Part shown: positions 34,031 through 41,916 of the stretch, piece after piece
Position numbering within the stretch: position 1 is the stretch's first letter
Layout: each line of letters starts with the position of its first letter
Assembly (NCBI RefSeq): GCF_000383575.1
Contig: NZ_KB911579.1
Coordinates: forward strand, 4,008,617 to 4,072,616
DNA: 64,000 bases
Direction of reading: 5' to 3'
Source: Salinispora oceanensis
GTDB taxonomy: Bacteria; Actinomycetota; Actinomycetes; Mycobacteriales; Micromonosporaceae
The notes under the pieces: model-generated
The model's input: the letters and a program-made list of their open reading frames with translations, nothing else
Database searches by the model: none
What the model was told of the DNA's origin: nothing
Position numbers and translations under genes: made by a program

Positions 34031-34908
34031 CCGCTTTTCTCCAGAGCACCTTCAACGGGCTGGTCAGCGGGGCGTTCTACGCCCTGCTCGCGCTCGGCCT
34101 CGCGGTCATCTTCGGGATGCTGCGGGTGGTGAACTTCGCCCACGGCGCCTTCTACATGCTCGGCGCCTTCGGCGCGTACGTGCTGCTGGCCGAGGCGGGG
34201 GTGCCGTTCTGGGTCGCCCTGGCGGTTGTGCCGCTGGCCCTGGCGTTGCTCGGCATGGCGCTCGAGCGGGCGTTCATCCACCGGCTCACCCGGCTCGACC
34301 CGCTCTACAACTTCCTGCTCACCTTCGGCCTCACGTTGATTCTGCAGGACCTGGTGAAGCTCCGGTACGGGGTGCAGTCCAGCCCGTACGAGGTGCCGGC
34401 CGGGCTCCGCGGTTCGGTCGACTTCGGGCTCTTCGACTTCCCGACGTACCGGGTCTTCATCCTCGGTTTCGCGGTGGCGGTCTGCGTCGGGGTGTGGTGG
34501 GCGCTGGCCCGTACCCGGGTCGGCATGGTCGTTCGCGCCGCGACGGAGCGGCCGGAGCTGACCCGGGCGCTCGGCATCAACGTCGGGCGCTGGATCACCC
34601 CGGTCTTCGGCTTCGGTATCGCGCTGGCCGGGCTGGCCGGGGTGCTCGCCGCGCCGATGCGCGCCGTCAACCCGCTGATGGGAGCGGACCTGATCATCGT
34701 GGTGTTCGCGGTGGTGGTGATCGGCGGGCTGGGGTCGATCTTCGGCTCGGTCGCCGCCGGCTTCGGGATCGGGATGGTGCAGGCGTGGGCCGAGGCGTAC
34801 CTCTCCGCCTTCCCGATCGTGGCCCAGACGATCGTCTTCATCGTGATGGCCGCCGTGCTGCTCTGGCGCCCGGCCGGACTCTTCGGCCGGGCGGAGGCGC
34901 CAGCATGA
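34027..34908 (+). CDS. Branched-chain amino acid-type ABC transporter permease (LivH-like)
   Basis: A 293-residue permease with about eight helices. LivH features: FNGLVSGAFYALLALGLAVI, FGMLRVVNFAHGAFYMLGAF, and the ATPase-contacting loop RATERPELTRALGINVGRW; VVIGGLGSIFGSVAAGFGIG near the end. GTG at 34027 overlaps the previous stop (GTGA), so translation is coupled. Confidence 0.94.
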   Translation: MTAFLQSTFNGLVSGAFYALLALGLAVIFGMLRVVNFAHGAFYMLGAFGAYVLLAEAGVPFWVALAVVPLALALLGMALERAFIHRLTRLDPLYNFLLTFGLTLILQDLVKLRYGVQSSPYEVPAGLRGSVDFGLFDFPTYRVFILGFAVAVCVGVWWALARTRVGMVVRAATERPELTRALGINVGRWITPVFGFGIALAGLAGVLAAPMRAVNPLMGADLIIVVFAVVVIGGLGSIFGSVAAGFGIGMVQAWAEAYLSAFPIVAQTIVFIVMAAVLLWRPAGLFGRAEAPA

Positions 34909-35918
34909 CGAGCACCGTGAAGAGCAGGTCCGAGCCGGCCGGGCGGGGGGCGGCCAGCGGCCTGGCCGCGGCGGCCCGGGCCCCTGGTTGGGCCCGGTAC
35001 GCGCTGCTCGTCGCCGGCCTGGCGGTGGCGCTCTGGCTACCGAACGGCCTGTACCCGGCGGTGGCGGTGGACATCCTCTGCTGGGCGCTCTTCGCCGTCG
35101 CGGTGGACCTGCTGCTGGGCTTCACCGGCTTGTTGTCCTTCGGGCACGCGGCCTTCTGGGGCGTGTCGGCGTACGTGACCGGTCTGGTGGCGATCCACCT
35201 GGGCCTGCCGTTCCCGGCCGCGGTGCTGGCCGGGGCGCTCGCCGCGGCGGTGCTCGCGGCCCCGATCGGCTACCTGGCGGTACGGCGAACCGGAATCTAT
35301 TTCGCCATGGTCACCCTGGCCTTCGCGCAGCTGGTCTACTACGTCGCCAACGAGTGGCGGTCGGTGACCCAGGGCGAGAACGGCCTGCAGGGGGTGCCGC
35401 GGGAGCTGTTTGGGCTGGACCTGACCGACGACTACTACTTCTACTACGCGATCCTGCCGATCGTGCTGCTCGGTCTGGCCGGCGCGTGGCGGATCGTCCA
35501 CTCGCCGTTCGGTCGGGTGCTGGTCGGGATCCGGGACAATCCGGCGCGCGCCCGTGCGCTCGGCTACCCGGTGCACCGGTACAAGCTCACCGTGTTTGTG
35601 CTCTCCGGCTTCCTCGCCGGCCTCGGCGGCGGGCTCTTCGCCGTCAGCCATCGCTTCGTCTCGCTGGAGGTGCTGCACTGGACCACCTCCGGAAAGGCGG
35701 TGATCGTGGTGGTTCTCGGCGGCATCGGCACCCTCTGGGGTGGCGTGCTCGGCGCCGGCATCGTGGTCCGCCTGGAGGACTGGCTGTCGTTCTCCGGCTT
35801 CGAGGCGATCGGGCTGGTCACCGGCGGCATCTTCGTCGTGGTGGTGCTGCTGTTCCGGCGGGGTATCTGGGGCACCGCGTCCACGTTGGCCCGGCGCTGG
35901 TGGGGGCGCCGGGACTGA
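34905..35918 (+). CDS. Branched-chain amino acid-type ABC transporter permease (LivM-like)
   Basis: A 337-residue permease, about nine helices. Features: LLLGFTGLLSFGHAAFWGVS, VRRTGIYFAMVTLAFAQL, and the ATPase-contacting loop GIRDNPARARALGYPVHRYK. ATG at 34905 overlaps the LivH stop (ATGA). Last gene of the importer operon; converges on the PucR-type regulator 97 bp away. The gap contains a perfect 14-bp palindrome GCCGCTTAAGCGGC at 35951-35964 and two copies of CCTCGACCGGCGCGG. Confidence 0.94.
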   Translation: MTSTVKSRSEPAGRGAASGLAAAARAPGWARYALLVAGLAVALWLPNGLYPAVAVDILCWALFAVAVDLLLGFTGLLSFGHAAFWGVSAYVTGLVAIHLGLPFPAAVLAGALAAAVLAAPIGYLAVRRTGIYFAMVTLAFAQLVYYVANEWRSVTQGENGLQGVPRELFGLDLTDDYYFYYAILPIVLLGLAGAWRIVHSPFGRVLVGIRDNPARARALGYPVHRYKLTVFVLSGFLAGLGGGLFAVSHRFVSLEVLHWTTSGKAVIVVVLGGIGTLWGGVLGAGIVVRLEDWLSFSGFEAIGLVTGGIFVVVVLLFRRGIWGTASTLARRWWGRRD

Positions 35919-36015
35919 CTCCCGGCCGCGGGGGCGCACAGCCTCAGCTGGGCCGCTTAAGCGGCACGGCCTCGACCGGCGCGGCCGCGACCGCGGCGCC
36001 TCGACCGGCGCGGGC

Positions 36016-37935
36016 TCAGCCGGGCGGGTGGCGGAGGCGGTGGAGTCGGAGTGCGAGTTGCACCTCGAGCACGCGCTCCGGCTGCTGCCAGTCGCCGCCG
36101 AGGAGGTGACCGACCCGCTCCAGCCGTTGGGTGACCGTGTTGACGTGCACGTGGAGCTGCTCTGCGGCGCGGGTCAGGCTGCTCCCCGCCCCGAAGTACG
36201 TCTCCAGGGTCCGCACCAGGGCGGTGCCTCGGCGAGCGTCGTAGTCGAGCACTGGCCCCACGGTGGCTGCCAGGAACCGGGAGACGTCGCGGTCGCCGCC
36301 GATGTCGACCGCGCCCAGCAGCAGGCCGACGAAGCCCAACTCGTCCGCACTGGCGCCCTGCCCGGCTCGGCCGAGCGCGCCGAGCGCGGTCAGGCAGCGC
36401 TCCGCCTCCCGGAACGCCGCTGCCAGCGAGGCCGGACCGGTGGCGGGACCAGCGCCGCCGGCGGTCACCCGTCGCCCGGTCAGCCGGGACAGGTCCCGCG
36501 CCACCGCGCGGGCGGCGGTGCCCGCGCCCGAGCCGGGCAGCATCAGCACCACCTTCCCGTCCCGGGCCGCGGCCAGGCCGCCGCGGGTGCCGGCGTAGGT
36601 GGTGGCCCAGGAGAGGGTCCGTTGCCGGGCCGAGTCCGTCGCGGCGATCGCGCCGTCGTGCACACAGACCAGCACCTGCGCGGTGTCCACGTCCACGTCG
36701 AGTCGGCGGGCCCGGTCGCGGAGCGCGTCGGTGTCCCGCGGCGGATCGGCGATCAGATCGTCGAGGAGTTCGCCGCGGACCCGCCCCTCCGCCTCGGCGA
36801 CCGTCCGCCGAAACAACAGCAGCAGCGCGGTGACCAGGGCGGCCCGCTCCAGGATCTGCTGGTCGGCGTCGACCAGCTCGTCGTCCGGGCGAAGCACCAA
36901 CGCCCCCAGGTTCTCGGCGCCGGCGACCACGGCGGCGTACCAGAGTGGGCCGCGGCGCACGCTGCGCCCCGCGGCCCGGGACGCGGCCACCGCCGCCACG
37001 ATCTCCGCCCGCCTCGGTTCGTCGATCTCGCCGACCCGGGCCAGGAGCCGCCCCTCGGCGTCCAGGGCCAGTAGCGCTCCACCCAGGACCTCCGGTACGG
37101 CGGCGGCGACCTCCTCCACTCCGCCGCCGCGGAGCACCAGCGCGGTCATCCGGTCGTGGGCCGCCGCCGCGCGCTCCACCGACGCGCTGTGCGCCCCGAT
37201 GGTGGTGTTGGCCGCGGACAGCTCCGCCAACGCGGAGCGGGTCTCGGTGAGCAGCCGAGCGGTGTCGATCGCGACGGCGGCGTGCGCGGCCAGCGACGCC
37301 AGCAGGGCCACCTCCTCCCGGGCGAACGGGCGCGCCGAGCGATTGGCCGCGTAGAGCACGCCGATCGAGATCGAGCCCAGCCGCAGCGGCACGCCGAGGA
37401 TCGCCACCAGCCCCTCCTCACCGACGCCGGCATCGATCTCGCGGGTGTGGTGGAACCGGTCGTCCGCCGGATAGTTCGCCGTGACGTACGGGGCGCCGGA
37501 CTGGGCGACCAAACCACCGAGGCCGGCGCCCATCGGTAGCCGCAGCCGTTGGAACCGGGCCGACACCGAGCCGTCGGTCACCCGCATGTAGGTGTCGCCG
37601 CGCCGGTCGTCGTTGAGTGTCATGTACGCGACGTCAGCGTCGAGCAGGTGCCGGGCCCGGCGCGCGATCGCCCGCAGCACGTCGTCCAGGTCGCGGAGCC
37701 CGGCCAGGTCGCTGACGGTGTCGTACAGCCCGGAGAGCTCGCTTTCCCGGCGTCGCCGTCGTTCCAGCAGGGCCCGCACCCGCAGCGCGACCTGCTTGGC
37801 CCGTTCCAGCTCGGCCAGCCGCTCCGGCGGTGCGCCGGTGGTGCGCGCGGCCACAAGTGGGCCCTCGAACTCCACCGCCGCGGCTTCGCGGGCGAGCAGC
37901 TCCAGGAACTCCACCGGCGAGGACATGACGGCCAT
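36016..37935 (-). CDS. GAF-domain PucR-family transcriptional regulator
   Basis: A 639-residue protein. N-terminal coiled region, GAF domain at about residues 65-215 (LRDLDDVLRAIARRARHLLD, LGVPLRLGSISIGVLYAAN), central linker domain, and a C-terminal PucR/CdaR-type helix-turn-helix (ETYFGAGSSLTRAAEQLHVH then VNTVTQRLERVG). Such proteins activate catabolic genes in response to small molecules. ATG at 37935 chosen (37926 also possible); longer frames upstream are shadows of the dehydrogenase. It follows the dehydrogenase gene by 14 bp, in one operon. Confidence 0.9.
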   Translation of the reverse strand: MAVMSSPVEFLELLAREAAAVEFEGPLVAARTTGAPPERLAELERAKQVALRVRALLERRRRRESELSGLYDTVSDLAGLRDLDDVLRAIARRARHLLDADVAYMTLNDDRRGDTYMRVTDGSVSARFQRLRLPMGAGLGGLVAQSGAPYVTANYPADDRFHHTREIDAGVGEEGLVAILGVPLRLGSISIGVLYAANRSARPFAREEVALLASLAAHAAVAIDTARLLTETRSALAELSAANTTIGAHSASVERAAAAHDRMTALVLRGGGVEEVAAAVPEVLGGALLALDAEGRLLARVGEIDEPRRAEIVAAVAASRAAGRSVRRGPLWYAAVVAGAENLGALVLRPDDELVDADQQILERAALVTALLLLFRRTVAEAEGRVRGELLDDLIADPPRDTDALRDRARRLDVDVDTAQVLVCVHDGAIAATDSARQRTLSWATTYAGTRGGLAAARDGKVVLMLPGSGAGTAARAVARDLSRLTGRRVTAGGAGPATGPASLAAAFREAERCLTALGALGRAGQGASADELGFVGLLLGAVDIGGDRDVSRFLAATVGPVLDYDARRGTALVRTLETYFGAGSSLTRAAEQLHVHVNTVTQRLERVGHLLGGDWQQPERVLEVQLALRLHRLRHPPG

Positions 37936-37949
37936 TGTGCGCCGGTGCC

Positions 37950-38732
37950 CTAGTTCGCCGTCCACCCCCCATCGAGCGCGATGGACGCACCGGTGATGAA
38001 GGCCGCCGGTGGTGAGCACAGGTACGCCACCAACTCGGCCACCTCCTCCGGTTCGAGCAGCCGCTTGATGGCCGCCCGGCCCAGCATGATCTTCTCGACG
38101 ACCTCGGCTTCCGGGATGCCGTGGCTGGCGGCCTGGTCGGCGATCTGGCGCTGCACCAGCGCGGTGCGCACGTACGCCGGATTGACGCAGTTGGCGGTCA
38201 CGCCGTGCGCGGCCCCCTCCAAGGCGACTACCTTGGACAGACCCTCCAACGCGTGCTTCGCCGAGACGTACGCCGCCTTGTACGGCGAGGCACGCAGCCC
38301 GTGCACCGAGGAGATGTTGACGATGCGTCCCCAGCCGGCGGCGTACATGTGCGGCAGGGCCCGGCGGATGACCAGGAACGGGGCTTCGACCATCACCCGG
38401 TGCAGGTATTCGAAGCGTTCCACGGCGAACTCCGGGACCGGGGCGACGTGCTGGAGTCCGGCGTTGTTGACCACGATATCGACCTTGGTGTCGAGGCGGT
38501 TGACCGTCTCCGGGTCCGCCAGGTCGGCACCGACGGCTACGCCGCCCACCTCGGCAGCGACTGTCCGGGCGGCGGCGAGGTCCCGGTCCACCACCACCAC
38601 GGTGGCGCCGGCGGCGCCGAGTCGTCGCGCGCACGTCCGCCCGATGCCGCTGCCGCCGCCGGTCACCAGGGCGGTTCGGCCGGTGAGATCGACCTGTACG
38701 ACGTGGGGGGTCGTCCTCGGATCTGCCGTCAT
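37950..38732 (-). CDS. 3-hydroxybutyrate dehydrogenase (SDR family)
   Basis: A 260-residue short-chain dehydrogenase: NAD-binding GGGSGIGRTCARRL, NNAG motif, catalytic Ser (NISSVHGL) and YxxxK (YVSAKHALEGLSK). Close matching of NISSVHGLRASPYKAAYVSA, NPAYVRTALVQRQI and KRLLEPEEVAELVAYLCS to bacterial D-3-hydroxybutyrate dehydrogenases supports oxidation of 3-hydroxybutyrate to acetoacetate. Start ATG at 38732; a TAGTTT box lies 8 nt upstream. Co-transcribed with the PucR-type regulator. Confidence 0.9.
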   Translation of the reverse strand: MTADPRTTPHVVQVDLTGRTALVTGGGSGIGRTCARRLGAAGATVVVVDRDLAAARTVAAEVGGVAVGADLADPETVNRLDTKVDIVVNNAGLQHVAPVPEFAVERFEYLHRVMVEAPFLVIRRALPHMYAAGWGRIVNISSVHGLRASPYKAAYVSAKHALEGLSKVVALEGAAHGVTANCVNPAYVRTALVQRQIADQAASHGIPEAEVVEKIMLGRAAIKRLLEPEEVAELVAYLCSPPAAFITGASIALDGGWTAN

Positions 38733-38743
38733 GGCGCATGAAA

Positions 38744-38938
38744 CTACGACCTGTACGGCCAGGCGCACATGGGGTAGCGGCACATACTCGTCGTCGGGGC
38801 TGTGTGGTCGCAGTCGACATCGGGTGAATCCCGGCAGTGCCGGCACCACCGGTCGGGCTCGGTGCCGGCGCCGCCGTCGGGCTCCGGCGTGTCCCGCCGG
38901 CTGCGGCTCCGACGATCTCGATAGGGTGTCGAACACAC
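38744..38938 (-). CDS. Possible small Cys-rich protein
   Basis: A 64-residue frame with GTG start at 38938. From about codon 9 on, third codon positions are almost all G or C, as in real genes here, and nothing overlaps it on the other strand except the ruvC promoter region. Cys/His residues C32, H34, C35, C43, H45, C53 and C58 (WCRHCRDSPDVDCDH, MCRYPMCAW) could bind zinc. The stop lies 11 bp before the dehydrogenase start, an operon-like spacing. I know no family for it. It may be spurious. Confidence 0.35.
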   Translation of the reverse strand: MCSTPYRDRRSRSRRDTPEPDGGAGTEPDRWCRHCRDSPDVDCDHTAPTTSMCRYPMCAWPYRS

Positions 38939-38944
38939 GTACTG
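38922..38944 (+). promoter_or_regulatory. -10-like box and degenerate LexA-type operator upstream of ruvC
   Basis: TAGGGT (38922-38927) is a -10 candidate. Overlapping the expected start of transcription, 38929-38944 reads TCGAACACACGTACTG. The left half matches the actinobacterial SOS box TCGAAC-N4-GTTCGA exactly; the right half matches at 3 of 6 positions. ruv genes are known SOS targets in several bacteria, so the placement is apt, but the right half is weak. Confidence 0.4.
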
Positions 38945-38967
38945 CTGGCGGTCGGGGAGGAGGCGGC

Positions 38968-39501
38968 GTGCGCGTGCTCGGCGTTGACCCGGGGCTGACC
39001 CGGTGCGGGGTCGGCGTGGTCGAGGGCGTGCCGGGGCGCCCCTGCACGTTGGTCGCCTACCACGTCGTCCACACTGATCCCGACGACGAGTTGCCGCTGC
39101 GCCTGCTGACCCTGGACCGCTCGCTCACCGCCCTGGTGGCCGAGCATCGGCCGGACAGCGTGGCTGTCGAGCGGGTGTTCAGCCAGCACAATGTCCGCAC
39201 GGTGATGGGCACGGCACAGGCCAGCGGGGTCGCTGTTCTCGCCGGGGCACGGGCGGGCCTGCCGGTGCAGACCTACACTCCGAGCGAGGTGAAGGCGGCG
39301 GTGACCGGCTCGGGTCAGGCCGACAAGGCCCAGATGACCGCGATGGTGACGCGGCTGCTGCGGCTCTCCGCCCCGCCCCGCCCGGCGGACGCCGCCGACG
39401 CCCTGGCCCTGGCCATCTGCCATGTGTGGCGCGGTGGCACCCGTTCGAAGTTGGCGACCGCCGCCGACCGGGCCCGACGACGAGGAGGAGGAGGCCGATG
39501 A
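38968..39501 (+). CDS. ruvC: Crossover junction endodeoxyribonuclease RuvC
   Basis: A 177-residue Holliday-junction resolvase of the RNase H fold. Acidic catalytic residues are seen in VLGVDPGLTRCG, VAVERVF and RPADAADALALAIC. GTG at 38968 sits behind GGGAGGAGG; a long frame upstream on the same strand is non-coding shadow. First gene of ruvCAB; its stop overlaps the ruvA start (ATGA). Confidence 0.97.
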   Translation: MRVLGVDPGLTRCGVGVVEGVPGRPCTLVAYHVVHTDPDDELPLRLLTLDRSLTALVAEHRPDSVAVERVFSQHNVRTVMGTAQASGVAVLAGARAGLPVQTYTPSEVKAAVTGSGQADKAQMTAMVTRLLRLSAPPRPADAADALALAICHVWRGGTRSKLATAADRARRRGGGGR

Positions 39502-40100
39502 TCGCCAGTGTCCGGGGGGTGGTGACGGCGACCGGTCCCGACCACGCCGTCGTGGAGGTCGGCGGGGTTGGCCTGGCGGTGCAGTGTGCGCCGGGCACGA
39601 TCGCCGACCTGCGGGTGGGTCAGCCGGCCCGCCTCGCCACCAGCCTGGTCGTCCGGGAGGATTCGCTGACCCTCTACGGCTTCGCCGACGACGACGCCAA
39701 GGCCCTGTTCGAACTCTTGCAGACGGCCAGCGGCGTCGGCCCCCGACTCGCCCAGGCCGTCCTCGCGGTGCATGCGCCGGAGGCGGTCCGGGCGGCCATC
39801 GCCAACGCCGACATCGCCGCGTTGACCCGGGTGCCGGGGATCGGCAAGAAGGGCGCCGAGCGGCTGGTACTGGAGCTGCGGGACCGGATCGGTCCCACCC
39901 CGGTCGGTGCCGACGCCGCGGCCGGCGTCACGACCGGTAACTGGCCGGAGCAGGTGCGTCAGGCCCTGGTCGGGCTCGGCTGGACGGCGGCGCAGGCGGA
40001 TCAGGCGGTCATCGCGGTGGCGGAGACGGTGGAGGGGGAGGTCCCCCCGGTGCCGGTCCTGCTCCGGCAGGCGATTCGACTGCTGGGCCGCACGCGATGA
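39498..40100 (+). CDS. ruvA: Holliday junction branch migration protein RuvA
   Basis: A 200-residue junction-binding protein: N-terminal OB domain (MIASVRGVVTATGPDHAVVE), two helix-hairpin-helix motifs (LLQTASGVGPRLAQAVL and RVPGIGKKGAERLVLELRD), and a C-terminal RuvB-contact domain (EQVRQALVGLGWTAAQADQA). It tetramerises on four-way junctions and recruits RuvB. Coupled to ruvC; ruvB starts 55 bp later. Confidence 0.98.
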   Translation: MIASVRGVVTATGPDHAVVEVGGVGLAVQCAPGTIADLRVGQPARLATSLVVREDSLTLYGFADDDAKALFELLQTASGVGPRLAQAVLAVHAPEAVRAAIANADIAALTRVPGIGKKGAERLVLELRDRIGPTPVGADAAAGVTTGNWPEQVRQALVGLGWTAAQADQAVIAVAETVEGEVPPVPVLLRQAIRLLGRTR

Positions 40101-40155
40101 CGGGCGGGCGGAGTGGGTCGGGCGACCGCATCCGGGCCACGGGTGAGGAATCGGG

Positions 40156-41220
40156 ATGACGGGCGACAATCTGGTCTCGGCGTATGTGAGCGACGCCGAG
40201 CGGGACGCGGAGGCCAGCGTCCGGCCGCGCCGGCTGGCCGAGTTCATCGCGCAGGAGCGGGTCCGGGATCAGCTCGACCTGCTGCTTCAGGGTGCGCTAC
40301 GCCGCGGCAGTCCGCCCGATCACATCCTCCTGTCGGGCCCACCGGGGCTGGGTAAGACCAGCCTGGCCAATATCGTCGCCGCTGAGCTGGGCACCAGCAT
40401 CCGGGTGACCAGCGGTCCGGCGATCGAGCGTTCCGGTGACCTGGCAGCCATTCTGACCAGTCTCGGCGAGGGGGATGTGCTCTTCATTGACGAGGTGCAC
40501 CGGATCGCCCGGCCGGCGGAGGAGCTCCTCTACAGCGCGATGGAGGACTTCCGGGTTGACGTGGTGGTGGGCAAGGGTCCCGGGGCGACCGCCATCCCGC
40601 TGGACGTGGAGCCGTTCACCCTGGTTGGGGCGACCACTCGCGCTGGGCTGCTCACCGGCCCGATGCGGGACCGGTTCGGCTTCGTCGCACACCTGGACTT
40701 CTACTCCCCGGCCGACCTGGAGCGGCTGCTGAACCGCTCGGCCCGCATCCTCGGTGTGCCGATCACCGCTGACGGTGCGGCCGAGATCTCCGGCCGCGCG
40801 CGGGGCACTCCCCGGATCGCGAACCGGCTGCTGCGTCGGGTGCGGGACTTCGCCGAGGTCCGGGCCGACGGCGTGGTCACCCGGGAGACCGCGCAGGCGG
40901 CCCTCACCGTGTACGACGTGGACGCGTTGGGGCTGGACCGGCTTGACCGGGCGGTGCTCACCGCGCTGGTGGATTTGTTTCGGGGTGGTCCGGTCGGCCT
41001 GTCCACGCTGGCGGTGGCGGTGGGGGAGCAGCCGGACACGGTGGAGGAGGTTTGTGAGCCGTTCCTGGTGCGGGCCGGTCTCCTCGCCCGAACACCGCGT
41101 GGTCGAGTCGCCACCGAGGCGGCCTGGCACCACCTGGGGCGTACGCCGCCGAATGGTACATTTGGCCCGGATGTCCCTCCCGCGCGTGCCCTGTTCTCGG
41201 TGGAGCCTGATCAGCCGTGA
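40156..41220 (+). CDS. ruvB: Holliday junction branch migration ATPase RuvB
   Basis: A 354-residue AAA+ motor: RPRRLAEFIAQERV, Walker A GPPGLGKTS, Walker B LFIDEVHR, sensor 1 GATTRAGLL, arginine-finger segment MRDRFGF, and a C-terminal winged helix (EPFLVRAGLLARTPRGRVAT). Hexamers pull DNA through the RuvA-bound junction. Normal length, ATG start. Confidence 0.98.
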   Translation: MTGDNLVSAYVSDAERDAEASVRPRRLAEFIAQERVRDQLDLLLQGALRRGSPPDHILLSGPPGLGKTSLANIVAAELGTSIRVTSGPAIERSGDLAAILTSLGEGDVLFIDEVHRIARPAEELLYSAMEDFRVDVVVGKGPGATAIPLDVEPFTLVGATTRAGLLTGPMRDRFGFVAHLDFYSPADLERLLNRSARILGVPITADGAAEISGRARGTPRIANRLLRRVRDFAEVRADGVVTRETAQAALTVYDVDALGLDRLDRAVLTALVDLFRGGPVGLSTLAVAVGEQPDTVEEVCEPFLVRAGLLARTPRGRVATEAAWHHLGRTPPNGTFGPDVPPARALFSVEPDQP

Positions 41221-41266
41221 TGCGAACGTGATCTGTGCCGCATTCGGTGTTCCCAGGTGGAGCGAC

Positions 41267-41272
41267 TAGACT
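41267..41272 (+). promoter_or_regulatory. -10-like box upstream of yajC
   Basis: TAGACT, placing the mRNA start about 80 nt before the yajC start codon. Confidence 0.35.
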
Positions 41273-41358
41273 CGCCGCGGTCTGTACAGATGTGAGAAAT
41301 CGCCTTCAGCCCGGTGCCCTTGTGCCGGTACGAAGGCCAATGGGAAGGTTTTACCACC

Positions 41359-41697
41359 GTGCTTTTGGCACAAGATGGCGGCGGCGCCGGCGGCTTCACG
41401 CCCATCCTTATGATCGTCCTGCTCTTCGGAGTCATGTACTTCATGATGATTCGTCCGCAGCAGAAGCGGCGCCGAGAGGCGGCGGCCATGCAGTCCTCAC
41501 TGGGGCATGGTGACGAGGTCGTCACCATCGGCGGGCTTTACGGCACCGTCACCGGCGTGGACGACGAGACGGTGCTGCTGGAGGTCGCCCCCGGCGTGGA
41601 GACCCGCTACGCCCGTCCCGCGATCGCGCGGGTCGTCACCAAGGCGGAGCAGCCCGCTGACGCGGCGGCCGACGACGCGGACGCAATCAAGGAGTGA
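41359..41697 (+). CDS. yajC: Preprotein translocase subunit YajC
   Basis: A 112-residue protein with one membrane helix (FTPILMIVLLFGVMYFMMI) directly followed by the YajC hallmark RPQQKRRREAA and a conserved domain GDEVVTIGGLYGTVTGVDDE. An accessory of SecDF in the membrane. GTG at 41359 behind GGAAGG is chosen because it leaves a short N-terminus before the helix as in homologues. secD lies 219 bp downstream; that gap shows no clear element. Confidence 0.95.
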   Translation: MLLAQDGGGAGGFTPILMIVLLFGVMYFMMIRPQQKRRREAAAMQSSLGHGDEVVTIGGLYGTVTGVDDETVLLEVAPGVETRYARPAIARVVTKAEQPADAAADDADAIKE

Positions 41698-41916
41698 TAC
41701 CCCGCCCGTCATTTTCGGCGGCCGGGTAGCGCATGAGTTGGACGAAAATTTGACAATCGGGTCGATACGCCACCCACGGTAGGTGCAGGGTGTGGTGGCG
41801 TTCCGCGTCGGCGCCCGTTCGCCGCCGCGGCGACCCCCACATAGCTTCGGCCGGTCTACCCGGCCGACAGCCGCCGCTGGCGTGGCGGCGTGACCCCACA
41901 GGGAGACAGGACAGCC

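Noticed and set aside
36016..39423. Single very long reverse reading frame across the PucR, dehydrogenase and ruvC regions
   Set aside because: Only 36016-37935 matches a protein family; the rest is out of frame with the real dehydrogenase and ruvC genes.
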